A stretch of DNA of 42,743 nucleotides from JBEVJK01 sp040510195. Its GTDB lineage: Bacteria; Pseudomonadota; Alphaproteobacteria; Rhizobiales; Rhizobiaceae. Position numbers and translations under genes: made by a program. The notes beneath the pieces are model-generated. The model had not been told where the DNA came from. It did not search any database and saw only the letters and a program-made list of their open reading frames with translations. The stretch spans positions 1-42,743 of the forward strand of contig JBEVJK010000095.1 in the NCBI GenBank assembly GCA_040510195.1, read 5' to 3'. Numbering within the stretch: the stretch's first letter is position 1; each line of letters starts with the position of its first letter. Positions 1 to 8,423 of the stretch are shown here, one piece after another.

Positions 1-995
1 ACATCGACGTAGCCGACCTGAAGACAAAAGCCGAACACCATGCGGCAAACCTCGCCGCGCTGATGATCACCTACCCGTCCACGCACGGCGTGTTCGAGGA
101 AGGCGTGAAGGACATCTGCGCGCTGATCCACGAGCATGGCGGCCAGGTCTATCTCGACGGCGCCAACCTCAACGCATTGGTCGGACTGGCGCGGCCGGGC
201 GACATCGGCGCCGACGTCTGCCACATGAACCTGCACAAGACCTTCTGCATCCCGCATGGCGGCGGCGGTCCCGGCGTGGGACCGATCGGCGTCAAGGCCC
301 ATCTCGCACCCCACCTGCCCGGACACGTGGCATCGGGCGGCAGCCATGCGGTGGCGGGCGCACCGTTCGGCAGCGCATCGATCCTGCCGATCACCTGGAT
401 GTACATCCGCATGATGGGCGCCGCGGGCCTGAAGCAGGCGACGGAGACGGCGATCCTCGCCGCCAACTACCTGGCCGCAAGGCTTTCGGCGCACTACCCG
501 GTGCTCTTCACCGGCCGCAACGGCCGTGTCGCGCACGAGCTAATCCTCGACACGCGCAAGCTGAAGGACACCGCAGGCATCACCGTAGAGGACGTCGCCA
601 AGCGCTTGATCGACTATGGCTTTCATGCGCCGACCATGTCATGGCCGGTGGCCGGGACGCTGATGGTGGAGCCGACCGAGTCTGAGCCCAAAGCCGAGCT
701 CGACCGCTTCGCCGAAGCGATGATCGCCATTGCCGGCGAGGCCGCGAAGGTGGGGAGCGGCGAGTGGCCGAAGGATGACAACCCGCTGGCCAACGCACCC
801 CACACGGCAGCCGAGCTTCTTTCGGAACGCTGGTCGCACCCCTATTCGCGGCTCACCGCCGCACATCCCGCGGGCGATGCCGACCTTGCGGCCAAATACT
901 GGCCGCCGGTGGCGCGCATCGACAACGTCGCGGGCGATCGCAACCTGGTCTGCGCCTGCCCGCCGGTGTCCGCCTATCTCGGAGCGGCCGAGTAA
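1..995 (+). CDS. gcvP: Glycine dehydrogenase (decarboxylating), C-terminal part
   Basis: This is the P-protein of the glycine cleavage system. It decarboxylates glycine using pyridoxal phosphate and passes the aminomethyl group to the H-protein lipoyl arm, in the cytoplasm. The reading frame is already open at the left edge (codons start at base 3), so only about the last 330 of some 940 residues are present. The PLP-binding lysine lies in NLHKTFCIPHGGGGPG, near residue 79 of the fragment, followed by the glycine-rich loop typical of the family. The C-terminal half continues to a normal end (YLGAAE). The other gcv genes should lie upstream, outside the window. About 110 bases separate it from parE, with no clear terminator. 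Identification is secure; only the truncation limits it. Confidence 0.97.
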   Translation, partial: IDVADLKTKAEHHAANLAALMITYPSTHGVFEEGVKDICALIHEHGGQVYLDGANLNALVGLARPGDIGADVCHMNLHKTFCIPHGGGGPGVGPIGVKAHLAPHLPGHVASGGSHAVAGAPFGSASILPITWMYIRMMGAAGLKQATETAILAANYLAARLSAHYPVLFTGRNGRVAHELILDTRKLKDTAGITVEDVAKRLIDYGFHAPTMSWPVAGTLMVEPTESEPKAELDRFAEAMIAIAGEAAKVGSGEWPKDDNPLANAPHTAAELLSERWSHPYSRLTAAHPAGDADLAAKYWPPVARIDNVAGDRNLVCACPPVSAYLGAAE

Positions 996-1108
996 ACGGA
1001 GTCCTTGCCATATCGCTCGTTCGGAAATAGGAACAGACCCGGAACCCTGTCCACCTCCCGCGAATCCGTGGCAGGATAGGCGGCCGATTCGGGCGCTTAG
1101 GAAATTTC

Positions 1109-3169
1109 ATGGACGACGACCTCTTTTCGCATTTGGGCAAGGATGGGCAGCCGGCCGCGCCGCGACGTGCCGAGCGGCGGACCGATCCGCTCGTGCGGGC
1201 CGCCCGTCGGTCCTCCCAGCCGCCCAAGGATGCCAGCGACGCCTACAGCGCCGCTCATATCGAGGTTCTGGAAGGTCTGGAGCCGGTCCGCCGGCGGCCG
1301 GGCATGTTTATCGGCGGCACCGACGCCAAGGCGTTGCACCACCTCTTTGCCGAGGTCATCGACAACTGCATGGACGAGGCGGTGGCCGGGCACGCCACCT
1401 TCATCGAGGTTGAGCTCGATGCCGGTGGCTTCCTGACGGTGACCGACAACGGGCGCGGCATCCCGATCGACCCGCATCCGAAATTCCCCAAGAAGTCGGC
1501 GCTGGAGGTCATCATGACCACGCTGCATGCCGGCGGAAAGTTCGACTCCAAGGTCTACGAGACCTCCGGCGGCCTGCACGGGGTCGGCGTTTCGGTGGTC
1601 AACGCGCTGTCGGACCAGCTCGAGGTGGAGGTCGCCCGTGGCCGCCAGCTCTATCGCCAGCGCTTCTCCCGCGGGGCGCCGCAGGGCGGGCTGGAGCGCC
1701 TGGGCGAGGTGCAGAACCGACGCGGCACCAGGGTCCGCTTCCATCCCGACCCCGAAATCTTCGGCAAGGAGGCGCATTTCGAGCCCGCCCGCATCTATCG
1801 CATGGCGCGCTCGAAGGCCTATCTGTTCGGCGGCGTCGAGATCCGCTGGTCTTGCGACCCGCTCCTGCTCTCGGACAAGGACACCACCCCGGCCCGGGCG
1901 ACCTTCCACTTTCCCGGCGGACTGAAGGATTTTCTCGCCGCCTCGCTGGGCGACGAGATGCAGGTCACGCGCGAGGTCTTCGCCGGCCGGAGCGACAAGC
2001 AGGGCGGCCATGGTTCGGTCGAGTGGGCGGTCACCTGGTACGGCGGAGACGGCTTCCTCAACTCCTACTGCAACACCATCCCCACGCATGAGGGCGGCAC
2101 CCACGAGATGGGCTTCCGCAACGTCTTGACCCGCGGACTGAAGGCGCATGCCGAGCTGATCGGCAACAAGCGGGCGGCCATCGTCACCAGCGAGGACGTG
2201 ATGATCTCCGCCGCCGGCATGCTGTCGGTGTTCATCCGCGAGCCGGAATTCGTCGGCCAGACCAAGGACAAGCTGGCGACGGTGGAGGCCGTTCGCATCG
2301 TCGAGGGAGCGCTTCGCGACTCCTTCGACCATTGGCTGGCCGACAATCCCCAGGAGGCCACCAAGCTCCTCGATTGGGTGATCGCTCGCGCCGACGAGCG
2401 GCTGCGCCGCCGCCAGGAGAAGGAGGTCAGCCGCAAGACCGCCGTGCGCAAGCTCCGCCTGCCCGGCAAGCTGGCCGACTGCACTCAGAACGCCGCCGCT
2501 GGCGCCGAGATCTTCATCGTCGAGGGCGATTCGGCGGGCGGTTCGGCCAAGCAGGCCCGCGACCGCGCCATGCAGGCGGTGCTGCCGCTGCGCGGCAAGA
2601 TCCTCAACGTGGCGAGCGCCGGCGCCGACAAGCTGACTGCTAACCAGCAGATCGCCGACCTCGTGCAGGCGCTCGGCTGCGGCACCCGCTCCCGCTATCG
2701 CGACGAGGACCTGCGCTACGACCGCGTGGTGATCATGACCGACGCCGACGTCGACGGTGCCCATATCGCCTCGCTGCTGATCACCTTCTTCTACCGCGAG
2801 ATGCCCGAGCTGATCCGCAACGGCCATCTCTTCATGGCGGTGCCGCCGCTCTACCGGATCAGTCAGGGCGGCAAGACCCTCTATGCGCGCAACGAGGCCC
2901 ACAAGGACGAGCTGATGCGCACGGAGTTCACCGGCCGCGGCAAGGTGGAGATCGGCCGCTTCAAGGGGCTCGGCGAAATGCTCGCCTCCCAGCTCAAGGA
3001 AACCACCATGGACCCGAGGAAGCGCACGCTCCTGCGGGTCGAGCTCCTCGACGGCGAGGAGGCCACCCGCGATGCCGTCGACTCCCTGATGGGAACGAAG
3101 CCGGAGGCGCGCTTCCGCTTCATCCAGGAGCGGGCGGAGTTCGCCGAGGCGGACGAGCTGGACATCTAA
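1109..3169 (+). CDS. parE: DNA topoisomerase IV subunit B
   Basis: This is the ATPase subunit of topoisomerase IV, which with ParC decatenates replicated chromosomes. The 686-residue protein has the GHKL ATPase at the N-terminus (DNCMDEAVAGHA, VTDNGRGIP, GGLHGVGVSVVNALS). The TOPRIM domain has the EGDSAGGSAKQARDR motif near residue 472 and the metal-binding DADVDGAH motif near residue 545. It closes with the conserved C-terminal GRFKGLGEM segment. The length suits ParE rather than the longer GyrB, and the N-terminal extension of about 50 residues is usual in alphaproteobacteria. The ATG is preceded by TAGGAAA. A 714-codon open frame on the opposite strand is a composition artefact. GyrB is the only realistic alternative and is less likely on length. 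Confidence 0.95.
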   Translation: MDDDLFSHLGKDGQPAAPRRAERRTDPLVRAARRSSQPPKDASDAYSAAHIEVLEGLEPVRRRPGMFIGGTDAKALHHLFAEVIDNCMDEAVAGHATFIEVELDAGGFLTVTDNGRGIPIDPHPKFPKKSALEVIMTTLHAGGKFDSKVYETSGGLHGVGVSVVNALSDQLEVEVARGRQLYRQRFSRGAPQGGLERLGEVQNRRGTRVRFHPDPEIFGKEAHFEPARIYRMARSKAYLFGGVEIRWSCDPLLLSDKDTTPARATFHFPGGLKDFLAASLGDEMQVTREVFAGRSDKQGGHGSVEWAVTWYGGDGFLNSYCNTIPTHEGGTHEMGFRNVLTRGLKAHAELIGNKRAAIVTSEDVMISAAGMLSVFIREPEFVGQTKDKLATVEAVRIVEGALRDSFDHWLADNPQEATKLLDWVIARADERLRRRQEKEVSRKTAVRKLRLPGKLADCTQNAAAGAEIFIVEGDSAGGSAKQARDRAMQAVLPLRGKILNVASAGADKLTANQQIADLVQALGCGTRSRYRDEDLRYDRVVIMTDADVDGAHIASLLITFFYREMPELIRNGHLFMAVPPLYRISQGGKTLYARNEAHKDELMRTEFTGRGKVEIGRFKGLGEMLASQLKETTMDPRKRTLLRVELLDGEEATRDAVDSLMGTKPEARFRFIQERAEFAEADELDI

Positions 3170-3204
3170 GACCTTTCTAAAGCCGGCGATTCGCACTCCT
3201 GACG

Positions 3205-3245
3205 CGCTTTGTCGGCAGGTCGGGCGCCTGGCTCTCGACAAAGCG
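3205..3245. promoter_or_regulatory. Perfect 10-bp inverted repeat between parE and the EamA gene
   Basis: CGCTTTGTCG (3205-3214) and its exact reverse complement CGACAAAGCG (3236-3245) are separated by 21 bases. The right arm ends 25 bases before the next start codon. It could be an operator or a weak parE terminator. There is no T-run, so an intrinsic terminator is the less likely reading. Confidence 0.4.
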
Positions 3246-3270
3246 GCCTTCCGCAGCCTATCGCTCCGTC

Positions 3271-4158
3271 ATGTCGACCGACAGCGATCGTAGCCGCGCC
3301 CTGGGCATCGTGCTCATCGTCGCCTCGACTGTGTTCTTCGCGCTGGCCGGCATCTTCACCAGCCTGGCGCGCAGCGATCCTTTGACGATCGCCGGCTGGC
3401 GGGGCCTCGTCGGCGCCTTCCTCATCACCCTCTATGTGGTCTGGCGGGCGCGACGGGACGGCGCCCGACCCGTGTTCCGCCTCGGCTGGCGCGGTTGGCT
3501 GCTGTCGCTGGTCGGCGCCGTGTCGAGCGTCTTCTTCATCGCCTCCTTCAAGTTCACCTACGTCGCCAACGTCGCGGTGATCTACGCCACCGTGCCGTTC
3601 ATGGCGGCGGCGATCGAATGGCCGCTCTTGGGCGAGCCGCCGCGCGCCCGCACCATGGCGACGGCGTTCGCCTCGCTGCTCGGCGTCGCGATCATCATGT
3701 CAGGAGGCGTGGCGGCCGGCCATCTCTTCGGCGACCTGCTGGCGCTTCTCATGACGGTCGGCTGCGCCGTCTATCTGGTGATGATCCGAGCCTTCCGAGA
3801 CACGCCAGTCGTCTGGGCGGCTGCGGTGTCGGCCTTGATGGTCTTCGCGACGAGCTTCGTGGTCGCCGATCCGCTGGCGGTGGCGCCGTCGGACCTTGCG
3901 GTCATCGGCGCCTTCGGCGTCTCCTTCGCCGCCGCCGTCATCTTGTGGACGGAAGGGGCAATGCGGCTGCCCGCTGCCGAAGCGGGCCTGCTCGGCGCAG
4001 CCGAAGTGCCGCTCGCTGTCGCCTTCGCCTGGCTGATCCTGGGCCAGTCGACGCCGGCCGCCAGTCTGCTGGGTGGAGCGGTGGTGCTGGCTGCCGTGCT
4101 GGCTCACGCCGGCAGCGACCTCGCGGCATTGACCCGCAGACGGGTCCCGGCGACCTGA
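3271..4158 (+). CDS. EamA/DMT-family transporter
   Basis: This 295-residue inner-membrane protein has about ten hydrophobic helices and the duplicated EamA layout of the drug/metabolite transporter superfamily. The first half starts near SRALGIVLIVASTVFFALAG. The second repeat begins around residue 150 and ends in the usual LLGGAVVLAAVLAHAG helix. The substrate cannot be read from the sequence; relatives export metabolites or amino acids. It starts with ATG about 100 bases after parE, behind an inverted repeat, and ends 8 bases from the convergent DUF2336 gene. It is not obviously tied to either neighbour. Confidence 0.88.
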   Translation: MSTDSDRSRALGIVLIVASTVFFALAGIFTSLARSDPLTIAGWRGLVGAFLITLYVVWRARRDGARPVFRLGWRGWLLSLVGAVSSVFFIASFKFTYVANVAVIYATVPFMAAAIEWPLLGEPPRARTMATAFASLLGVAIIMSGGVAAGHLFGDLLALLMTVGCAVYLVMIRAFRDTPVVWAAAVSALMVFATSFVVADPLAVAPSDLAVIGAFGVSFAAAVILWTEGAMRLPAAEAGLLGAAEVPLAVAFAWLILGQSTPAASLLGGAVVLAAVLAHAGSDLAALTRRRVPAT

Positions 4159-4165
4159 GACGAGG

Positions 4166-5287
4166 TCAGGCGGCGGCGATCGCCCTGGCGTGTCCGCGGG
4201 CGTTTTCGCGCAATGCGTCGAGGTGGATGGACTTCAGCAGCGCCGCCAGCGTGCTTGCCTGACCGTCGGGGCCCAGCTCCTCCAGCATCTGGCGGCTGAC
4301 CTCCTGCGCGCCGGCCACGCGCCGACCGTTGGCGACGGCGCGCCAGACCTTGAGCGCCCTGAGGATCGCGCGTCCTACCGCCGCGTCGAGCCCGGCCCGC
4401 GCGAACAGCGCGGCCAGCGCCACGTCCTGCCCCGAGGCGAGCAGGGCCCGCACGCGCCCATCGCCCTGGCCGGAGAGGGAGACCAGCGCAGCGCCGAGGA
4501 AGTCGACCTTGCCATGGGCGGTGGCCCTGACGACCAGCGCCTCGGTCAGGTCGCCGCGCAGGCGAAGATGCTCGACCAGCGCGCTGTACTCGCCTGCCGG
4601 CGTGCCGTCGATCAGCGTCACGGCGGCGCGGGCGCAGGCCTCGCGCGTCAGGCGCTCGGCGCGCATTTCGCCCATCATGGCGACCACCAGCGGAGCGTTC
4701 CGGAGCGCCTCGCCGAGCTTGACGAGCAGAGTGTGCCGGCAGTCCGAGGGCAGCCGCGGATCGGCGATCATCGCCTCGCGAAGCTCCGCCACGTGGCCGA
4801 GCCGTTCCGCCATGCGCCGGAAGCTCACCGAAGCGATCTCGGCCGCCCGATTGGTGGCGAGCGCCACGCAGGCCTCTGCCGCGCCGGCCTCGGCGATCGC
4901 CGCCGACACCGCCATGGTGACGACCGGTCGGGACGCAATCAGCCGCTGGATGTCGGCCCGGCCGGTCGCCACGCGATCGATCAGGTCGGCGTCCGTCAAG
5001 AGCGGCGACCGGGCGATCACCAGCGCCGCCACTTCGGGCTGGTCGCCGGCAAGCGCCGCCACCACCTGCGGCGGCGCATGGCGGCTCATCGAGAGCGCAT
5101 CGGCCAGCGCGCCACGCACCTTGGCCGACGGATCGTCCAGGATGAGCGTCAGCGCAGCCTCGGCCGCACAGCGATCCTCGAAAGCCAGCTCGGACCCGAT
5201 ATAGGCACGCGCCAGCGCCCCTGCTGCCGCCGCCCGCTGCGAGACCCGCGCCGTCTCCATCCATTTCAGAAGGTGATTGACAACCAT
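4166..5287 (-). CDS. DUF2336 domain-containing protein
   Basis: The protein has 373 residues and is alanine-rich and almost entirely helical. It has repeated segments such as VRGALADALSMSRHAPPQVV and VATGRADIQRLIASRP, which resemble the HEAT-like helical repeats of DUF2336 proteins in alphaproteobacteria. There is no signal peptide or membrane helix, so it is probably cytoplasmic. The family's function is not established, and no catalytic motif is visible. The ATG start at 5287 faces a 144-base gap towards the divergent MaoC gene. That gap carries GTTTAC/TTAACC-like motifs (see separate entry). Confidence 0.8.
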   Translation of the reverse strand: MVVNHLLKWMETARVSQRAAAAGALARAYIGSELAFEDRCAAEAALTLILDDPSAKVRGALADALSMSRHAPPQVVAALAGDQPEVAALVIARSPLLTDADLIDRVATGRADIQRLIASRPVVTMAVSAAIAEAGAAEACVALATNRAAEIASVSFRRMAERLGHVAELREAMIADPRLPSDCRHTLLVKLGEALRNAPLVVAMMGEMRAERLTREACARAAVTLIDGTPAGEYSALVEHLRLRGDLTEALVVRATAHGKVDFLGAALVSLSGQGDGRVRALLASGQDVALAALFARAGLDAAVGRAILRALKVWRAVANGRRVAGAQEVSRQMLEELGPDGQASTLAALLKSIHLDALRENARGHARAIAAA

Positions 5288-5338
5288 TGCCGCACCCTTG
5301 CCCCCACGATGCCCGCCTGATGAACCGTAGGGCGCAAA

Positions 5339-5370
5339 GGTTTACGAAACGTTTACCATCTTTCTTAACC
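5339..5370. promoter_or_regulatory. GTTTAC direct repeat / TTAAC-like sites in divergent promoter
   Basis: The gap between the DUF2336 gene and the MaoC gene contains TTTACGAAACGTTTACC, with TTTAC starting 11 bases apart, and then TTAACCC. The 11-base step resembles the TTAA-N7-TTAA arrangement of CtrA sites, but the half-sites are imperfect. This is a candidate regulatory region only. Confidence 0.3.
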
Positions 5371-5431
5371 CGCTTGCGGCCCCGCCGGAGGGCCCCTATC
5401 AACGAACCAAGGCTGGCACTGGGAGGCGCCG

Positions 5432-5893
5432 ATGGCGGGGCTTTATCTGGAAGAGTTCGAGGTGGGCCGGGTGATCCGCCACCCCATCACTCGCACGGTG
5501 ACCGAGAGCGACAACGTGCTCTTCTCGGTGATGACCATGAACCCTCAGCCGCTGCACATCGATTTCGACTTCGCGGCCCGGTCCGAATGGGGTCGTCCGC
5601 TGGTCAACTCGCTCTTCACGCTCGGCCTGATGATCGGTATCTCGGTGCACGAGACGACGCTCGGCACCATCGTCGCCAATCTCGGCATGACGGACACGGT
5701 CTTTCCCAACCCGCTTTTCCACGGCGACACGCTGCGCGTCGAGACCGAGATTCTCTCGGTGCGCGAATCAAAGTCCAAGCCGGACCGCGGCATCGTCGAG
5801 TTCGAGCATCGGGCCTACAAGCAGGATGGCACGCTGGTCGCCCGGTGCATCCGCCAGGCCATGATGCGCAAGCGCCCATCGGAGACCGCCTGA
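5432..5893 (+). CDS. MaoC-family (hot-dog fold) dehydratase
   Basis: This 153-residue single hot-dog-domain enoyl-CoA hydratase-like protein has the MaoC signature SDNVLFSVMTMNPQPLHIDF near residues 30-50. The hydratase aspartate/asparagine and histidine belong there. It would add water to or remove it from a CoA thioester in the cytoplasm. The ATG follows GGGAGG at a good distance. The stop is one base before the CoA-ester lyase, so the two are almost certainly co-transcribed. Such pairs recall mesaconyl-CoA hydratase plus malyl/methylmalyl-CoA lyase in the ethylmalonyl-CoA pathway. The exact substrate is inference. Confidence 0.88.
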   Translation: MAGLYLEEFEVGRVIRHPITRTVTESDNVLFSVMTMNPQPLHIDFDFAARSEWGRPLVNSLFTLGLMIGISVHETTLGTIVANLGMTDTVFPNPLFHGDTLRVETEILSVRESKSKPDRGIVEFEHRAYKQDGTLVARCIRQAMMRKRPSETA

Positions 5894-5894
5894 C

Positions 5895-6773
5895 ATGCGT
5901 TCGCTGCTGTTCGTGCCAGGCGACAGCGAGCGCAAGCTCGACAAGGCGCTCGGCTCGGCCGCCGACGCGCTCATCGTCGACCTCGAGGATTCCGTCGCCG
6001 CCTCGGCCAAGCCGGCCGCACGCGGCCGCGCCGCGGCCTTCCTGGCCTCGCCGGGGGCCGGCACCGCGGGCAAGGCGCTCTATGTCCGCATCAACGAGCT
6101 GAAGAGCGGCCTGGCCGATGCCGACCTCGCCGCGGTCATGCCGGCCGCCCCCGGCGGCATCGTGCTGCCCAAGGCCTGCGGCATCGCCGATATCGTCCAG
6201 CTTGCAGCGAGGCTGCGCGTCGCCGAGGCGGAGAACGGCCTTCCCGACGGCGCGACGCGCATCGTCGCCATCGCGACGGAGACGCCGGCTGCGGTGCTGG
6301 CGTTGCCCGGCTTCCAAGGCTCGGTGCCTCGGCTCGCCGGGCTGACCTGGGGGGCCGAGGATCTGTCGGCTGCCGTCGGCGCTCGCACCGCCCGTGACGA
6401 GAGCGGCCGCTACACGGACCTCTTCCGGCTGGCCCGCGCCCTGACGCTGGCGGCTGCCGCTGCGGTTGACACGGCACCGATCGACACCGTCTTCGTCGAT
6501 TTCCGCGACCGTCAGGGTCTCCTGGCCGAGTGTGCGGCCGCCGAGCGCGACGGCTTCACCGGCAAGCTGGCGATCCATCCCGACCAGGCGGAGTTCATAA
6601 ACGCTGCTTTCACGCCGTCGGACGCCGCCGTCGCCGAGGCCGCAGCGGTGGTCGCCGCCTTCCGCGACGCCGGCGATGCGGGCGTCGTCGCGATCGAGGG
6701 CCGCATGTACGACCGCCCGCATCTCGGCCGCGCCGAACGGGTGCTCGCCCGGGCGGCCGCCAAGCGGATCTAG
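5895..6773 (+). CDS. CoA ester lyase, HpcH/HpaI aldolase (CitE-like) family
   Basis: The 292-residue TIM-barrel lyase begins MRSLLFVPGDSERKLDKA, the classic citrate-lyase-beta-like start. It continues with LIVDLEDSV (a metal-ligand region), an EtP motif in IATETPAAVLALPG, and LTWGAEDLSAAVG. The GKLAIHPDQ segment near residue 230 is also conserved. Members cleave malyl-CoA, beta-methylmalyl-CoA or citramalyl-CoA. It directly follows the MaoC hydratase, consistent with consecutive hydration and cleavage of a C4-C5 acyl-CoA. No citrate lyase alpha/gamma genes are present, so a true citrate lyase is unlikely. Its stop shares the bases CTAG with the stop of the convergent DUF971 gene. Confidence 0.9.
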   Translation: MRSLLFVPGDSERKLDKALGSAADALIVDLEDSVAASAKPAARGRAAAFLASPGAGTAGKALYVRINELKSGLADADLAAVMPAAPGGIVLPKACGIADIVQLAARLRVAEAENGLPDGATRIVAIATETPAAVLALPGFQGSVPRLAGLTWGAEDLSAAVGARTARDESGRYTDLFRLARALTLAAAAAVDTAPIDTVFVDFRDRQGLLAECAAAERDGFTGKLAIHPDQAEFINAAFTPSDAAVAEAAAVVAAFRDAGDAGVVAIEGRMYDRPHLGRAERVLARAAAKRI

Positions 6774-7120
6774 GACCGTGACAGCCCCTTGTCGGCGAGC
6801 TCGTCGAGATAGGCCTGAAAGCGCTCGTCCTTCTCGTGGCTCAGTGTGTGCAGGTAGTCCCAGGTGTAGATCCCGGTGTCGTGCAGGTCGTCGAAGACGA
6901 TCCGCACCGCATAGTTGCCGACCGGCTCGATCCGCGCGATCGCCACGTCGCGCTTGCCGGGGACGGTCTTGCGCTCTTCGGGGGAATGACCTTGCACCTC
7001 TGCCGATGGTGAGAGCACGCGCAAGAGCTCGGCGCTGAGCCCGACGGGGTGGTGGTCCGGAAAGGTGACGGTGAGCAGCCGCCGGTCCTTGGAGACGCGA
7101 AGCTCGGTGGGCGTGGTCAT
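6770..7120 (-). CDS. DUF971 domain-containing protein
   Basis: The 116-residue protein matches the DUF971 fold, also called the GBBH-like N-terminal domain because it occurs at the start of gamma-butyrobetaine hydroxylases. The conserved core is LTVTFPDHHP then LSAELLRVLSPSAEVQGH, and ends VGNYAVRIVFDDLHDTGIYTWDYL. Stand-alone forms often sit near ApbC/Mrp Fe-S carrier genes or Moco genes. Here it is divergent from moaA, which fits an Fe-S-related role, but that is inference. The ATG at 7120 was chosen because the domain starts at once (TELRVSKDRRLL). The longer upstream frame has no homology-like features. Confidence 0.85.
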   Translation of the reverse strand: MTTPTELRVSKDRRLLTVTFPDHHPVGLSAELLRVLSPSAEVQGHSPEERKTVPGKRDVAIARIEPVGNYAVRIVFDDLHDTGIYTWDYLHTLSHEKDERFQAYLDELADKGLSRS

Positions 7121-7233
7121 GGCGGTCGTCCCGGTGTGAAGCGCTTCGGTACGCCCCTTGGCGCCAGTTGGAAAGCCGTCGGTCCGCGCCAATTGCGCGC
7201 CGGCCGCAGCCGATGTAACCAAAGCACGAGGCG

Positions 7234-7303
7234 GGCGGCCTTGCATCGGCCGCCTTCGCGCACGACATTCGTCGAGAGAAGCGGCCCCTTCGGGCCGAGG
7301 AGA
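7234..7303 (+). promoter_or_regulatory. Two hairpins in the moaA leader
   Basis: The 195-base gap before moaA holds a perfect 7-bp stem GGCGGCC/GGCCGCC with a 7-base loop (7234-7254). A second perfect 6-bp stem CGGCCC/GGGCCG with loop CTTC lies near 7282-7297, just upstream of the ATG at 7316. They could form a structured leader. I cannot match them to the molybdenum cofactor riboswitch consensus. Confidence 0.3.
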
Positions 7304-7315
7304 CCGGAAGACCGC

Positions 7316-8326
7316 ATGACCTTGTCGCAATCCGCCATGATCGACCCGTTCGGACGCTCGATTACCTATCTCAGGGTCTCCGTCACCGATCGCTGCGATT
7401 TCCGCTGCACCTATTGCATGGCGGAAGACATGACTTTCCTGCCCAAGCGCGACCTCTTGACGCTGGAGGAGCTCGACCGGCTGTGCAGCGTGTTCATCGA
7501 CAAGGGGGTGAGAAAGCTCCGGCTGACCGGTGGCGAGCCGCTGGTCAGGAAGAATGTCCTGCATCTGGTGCGCCAACTCTCCCGCCATCTGTCGAGCGGC
7601 GCACTGGACGAGCTGACCCTAACCACCAACGGCTCGCAGCTCGCCCGCCACGCAGCCGAGCTCGCCGCCTGCGGTGTGCGCCGCATCAACGTGTCGCTCG
7701 ACACGCTCGACCCTGGGAAGTTCCGCGCCATTACGCGCTGGGGCAACCTGGCACGGGTCATGGAAGGCATCGACGCCGCCCAGGCCGCCGGCCTCAAGAT
7801 CAAGCTGAACGCCGTGGCGCTCAAGGGCTTCAACGACGCGGAGATTCCCGACCTCATGCGCTGGGCCCACGGTCGCGGCATGGAGCTGACGCTGATCGAG
7901 ACCATGCCGATGGGCGAGATCGACGCCGACCGCACCGATCAGTACATGCCCCTGTCGCTGATGCGCGCCCGGCTCGAGAACGATTTCACGCTGGCCGACA
8001 TCCCGCTCAGGACAGGAGGGCCGGCCCGCTACGTCGAGGTGGCCGAAACCGGCGGCCGCCTGGGCTTCATCACGCCGCTCACCCACAATTTCTGCGAGAG
8101 CTGCAACCGGGTGCGGCTGACCTGCACCGGCACGCTCTATATGTGTCTTGGCCAGGAAGACGCCGCCGATCTGCGGGCGCCGCTCCGCCGATCCGAGGGC
8201 AACGAGCTCGTCTCCGTCGCCATTGACGAGGCGGTCGGGCGCAAGCCCCGCGGCCACGACTTCGTCATCGACCGCCTGACGCGACGCCCGGCAGTGTCCC
8301 GCCATATGAGCGTCACCGGCGGTTGA
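7316..8326 (+). CDS. moaA: GTP 3',8-cyclase MoaA
   Basis: This is a radical SAM enzyme that starts molybdenum cofactor synthesis by rearranging GTP to 3',8-cyclo-7,8-dihydro-GTP, which MoaC then converts to cPMP. The 336-residue protein has the SAM [4Fe-4S] motif CDFRCTYC (C27, C31, C34). The second cluster is in FCESCNRVRLTCTGTLYMC (C260, C263, C277). It ends with the required Gly-Gly C-terminus (SVTGG). The ATG at 7316 gives the usual MIDPFGRSITYLRVSVTDRC start. The frame is open further upstream but that stretch has no family similarity. mobA and mobB lie 2.2 kb downstream on the same strand. Confidence 0.97.
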   Translation: MTLSQSAMIDPFGRSITYLRVSVTDRCDFRCTYCMAEDMTFLPKRDLLTLEELDRLCSVFIDKGVRKLRLTGGEPLVRKNVLHLVRQLSRHLSSGALDELTLTTNGSQLARHAAELAACGVRRINVSLDTLDPGKFRAITRWGNLARVMEGIDAAQAAGLKIKLNAVALKGFNDAEIPDLMRWAHGRGMELTLIETMPMGEIDADRTDQYMPLSLMRARLENDFTLADIPLRTGGPARYVEVAETGGRLGFITPLTHNFCESCNRVRLTCTGTLYMCLGQEDAADLRAPLRRSEGNELVSVAIDEAVGRKPRGHDFVIDRLTRRPAVSRHMSVTGG

Positions 8327-8423
8327 GCCGCCGCGCCGACGCGCGGCCTGTGGACCATCCGAAATCGATTTCCGACGCCGCTGCTGCCTGCTAGACGGCG
8401 TCGAACCCTTTCAGGATCAGCGC

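Noticed and set aside
1097..3241. 714-codon open frame on the minus strand across parE
   Set aside because: It is antisense to an unmistakable parE. High GC makes long antisense frames common, and the translation lacks any family pattern.
5895..6773. Citrate lyase beta subunit
   Set aside because: No alpha, gamma or accessory cit genes are nearby; the MaoC neighbour fits a malyl/methylmalyl-CoA lyase-type role better.
7121..7315. Molybdenum cofactor riboswitch
   Set aside because: Hairpins exist but I could not match the consensus; kept only as an unnamed structured leader.
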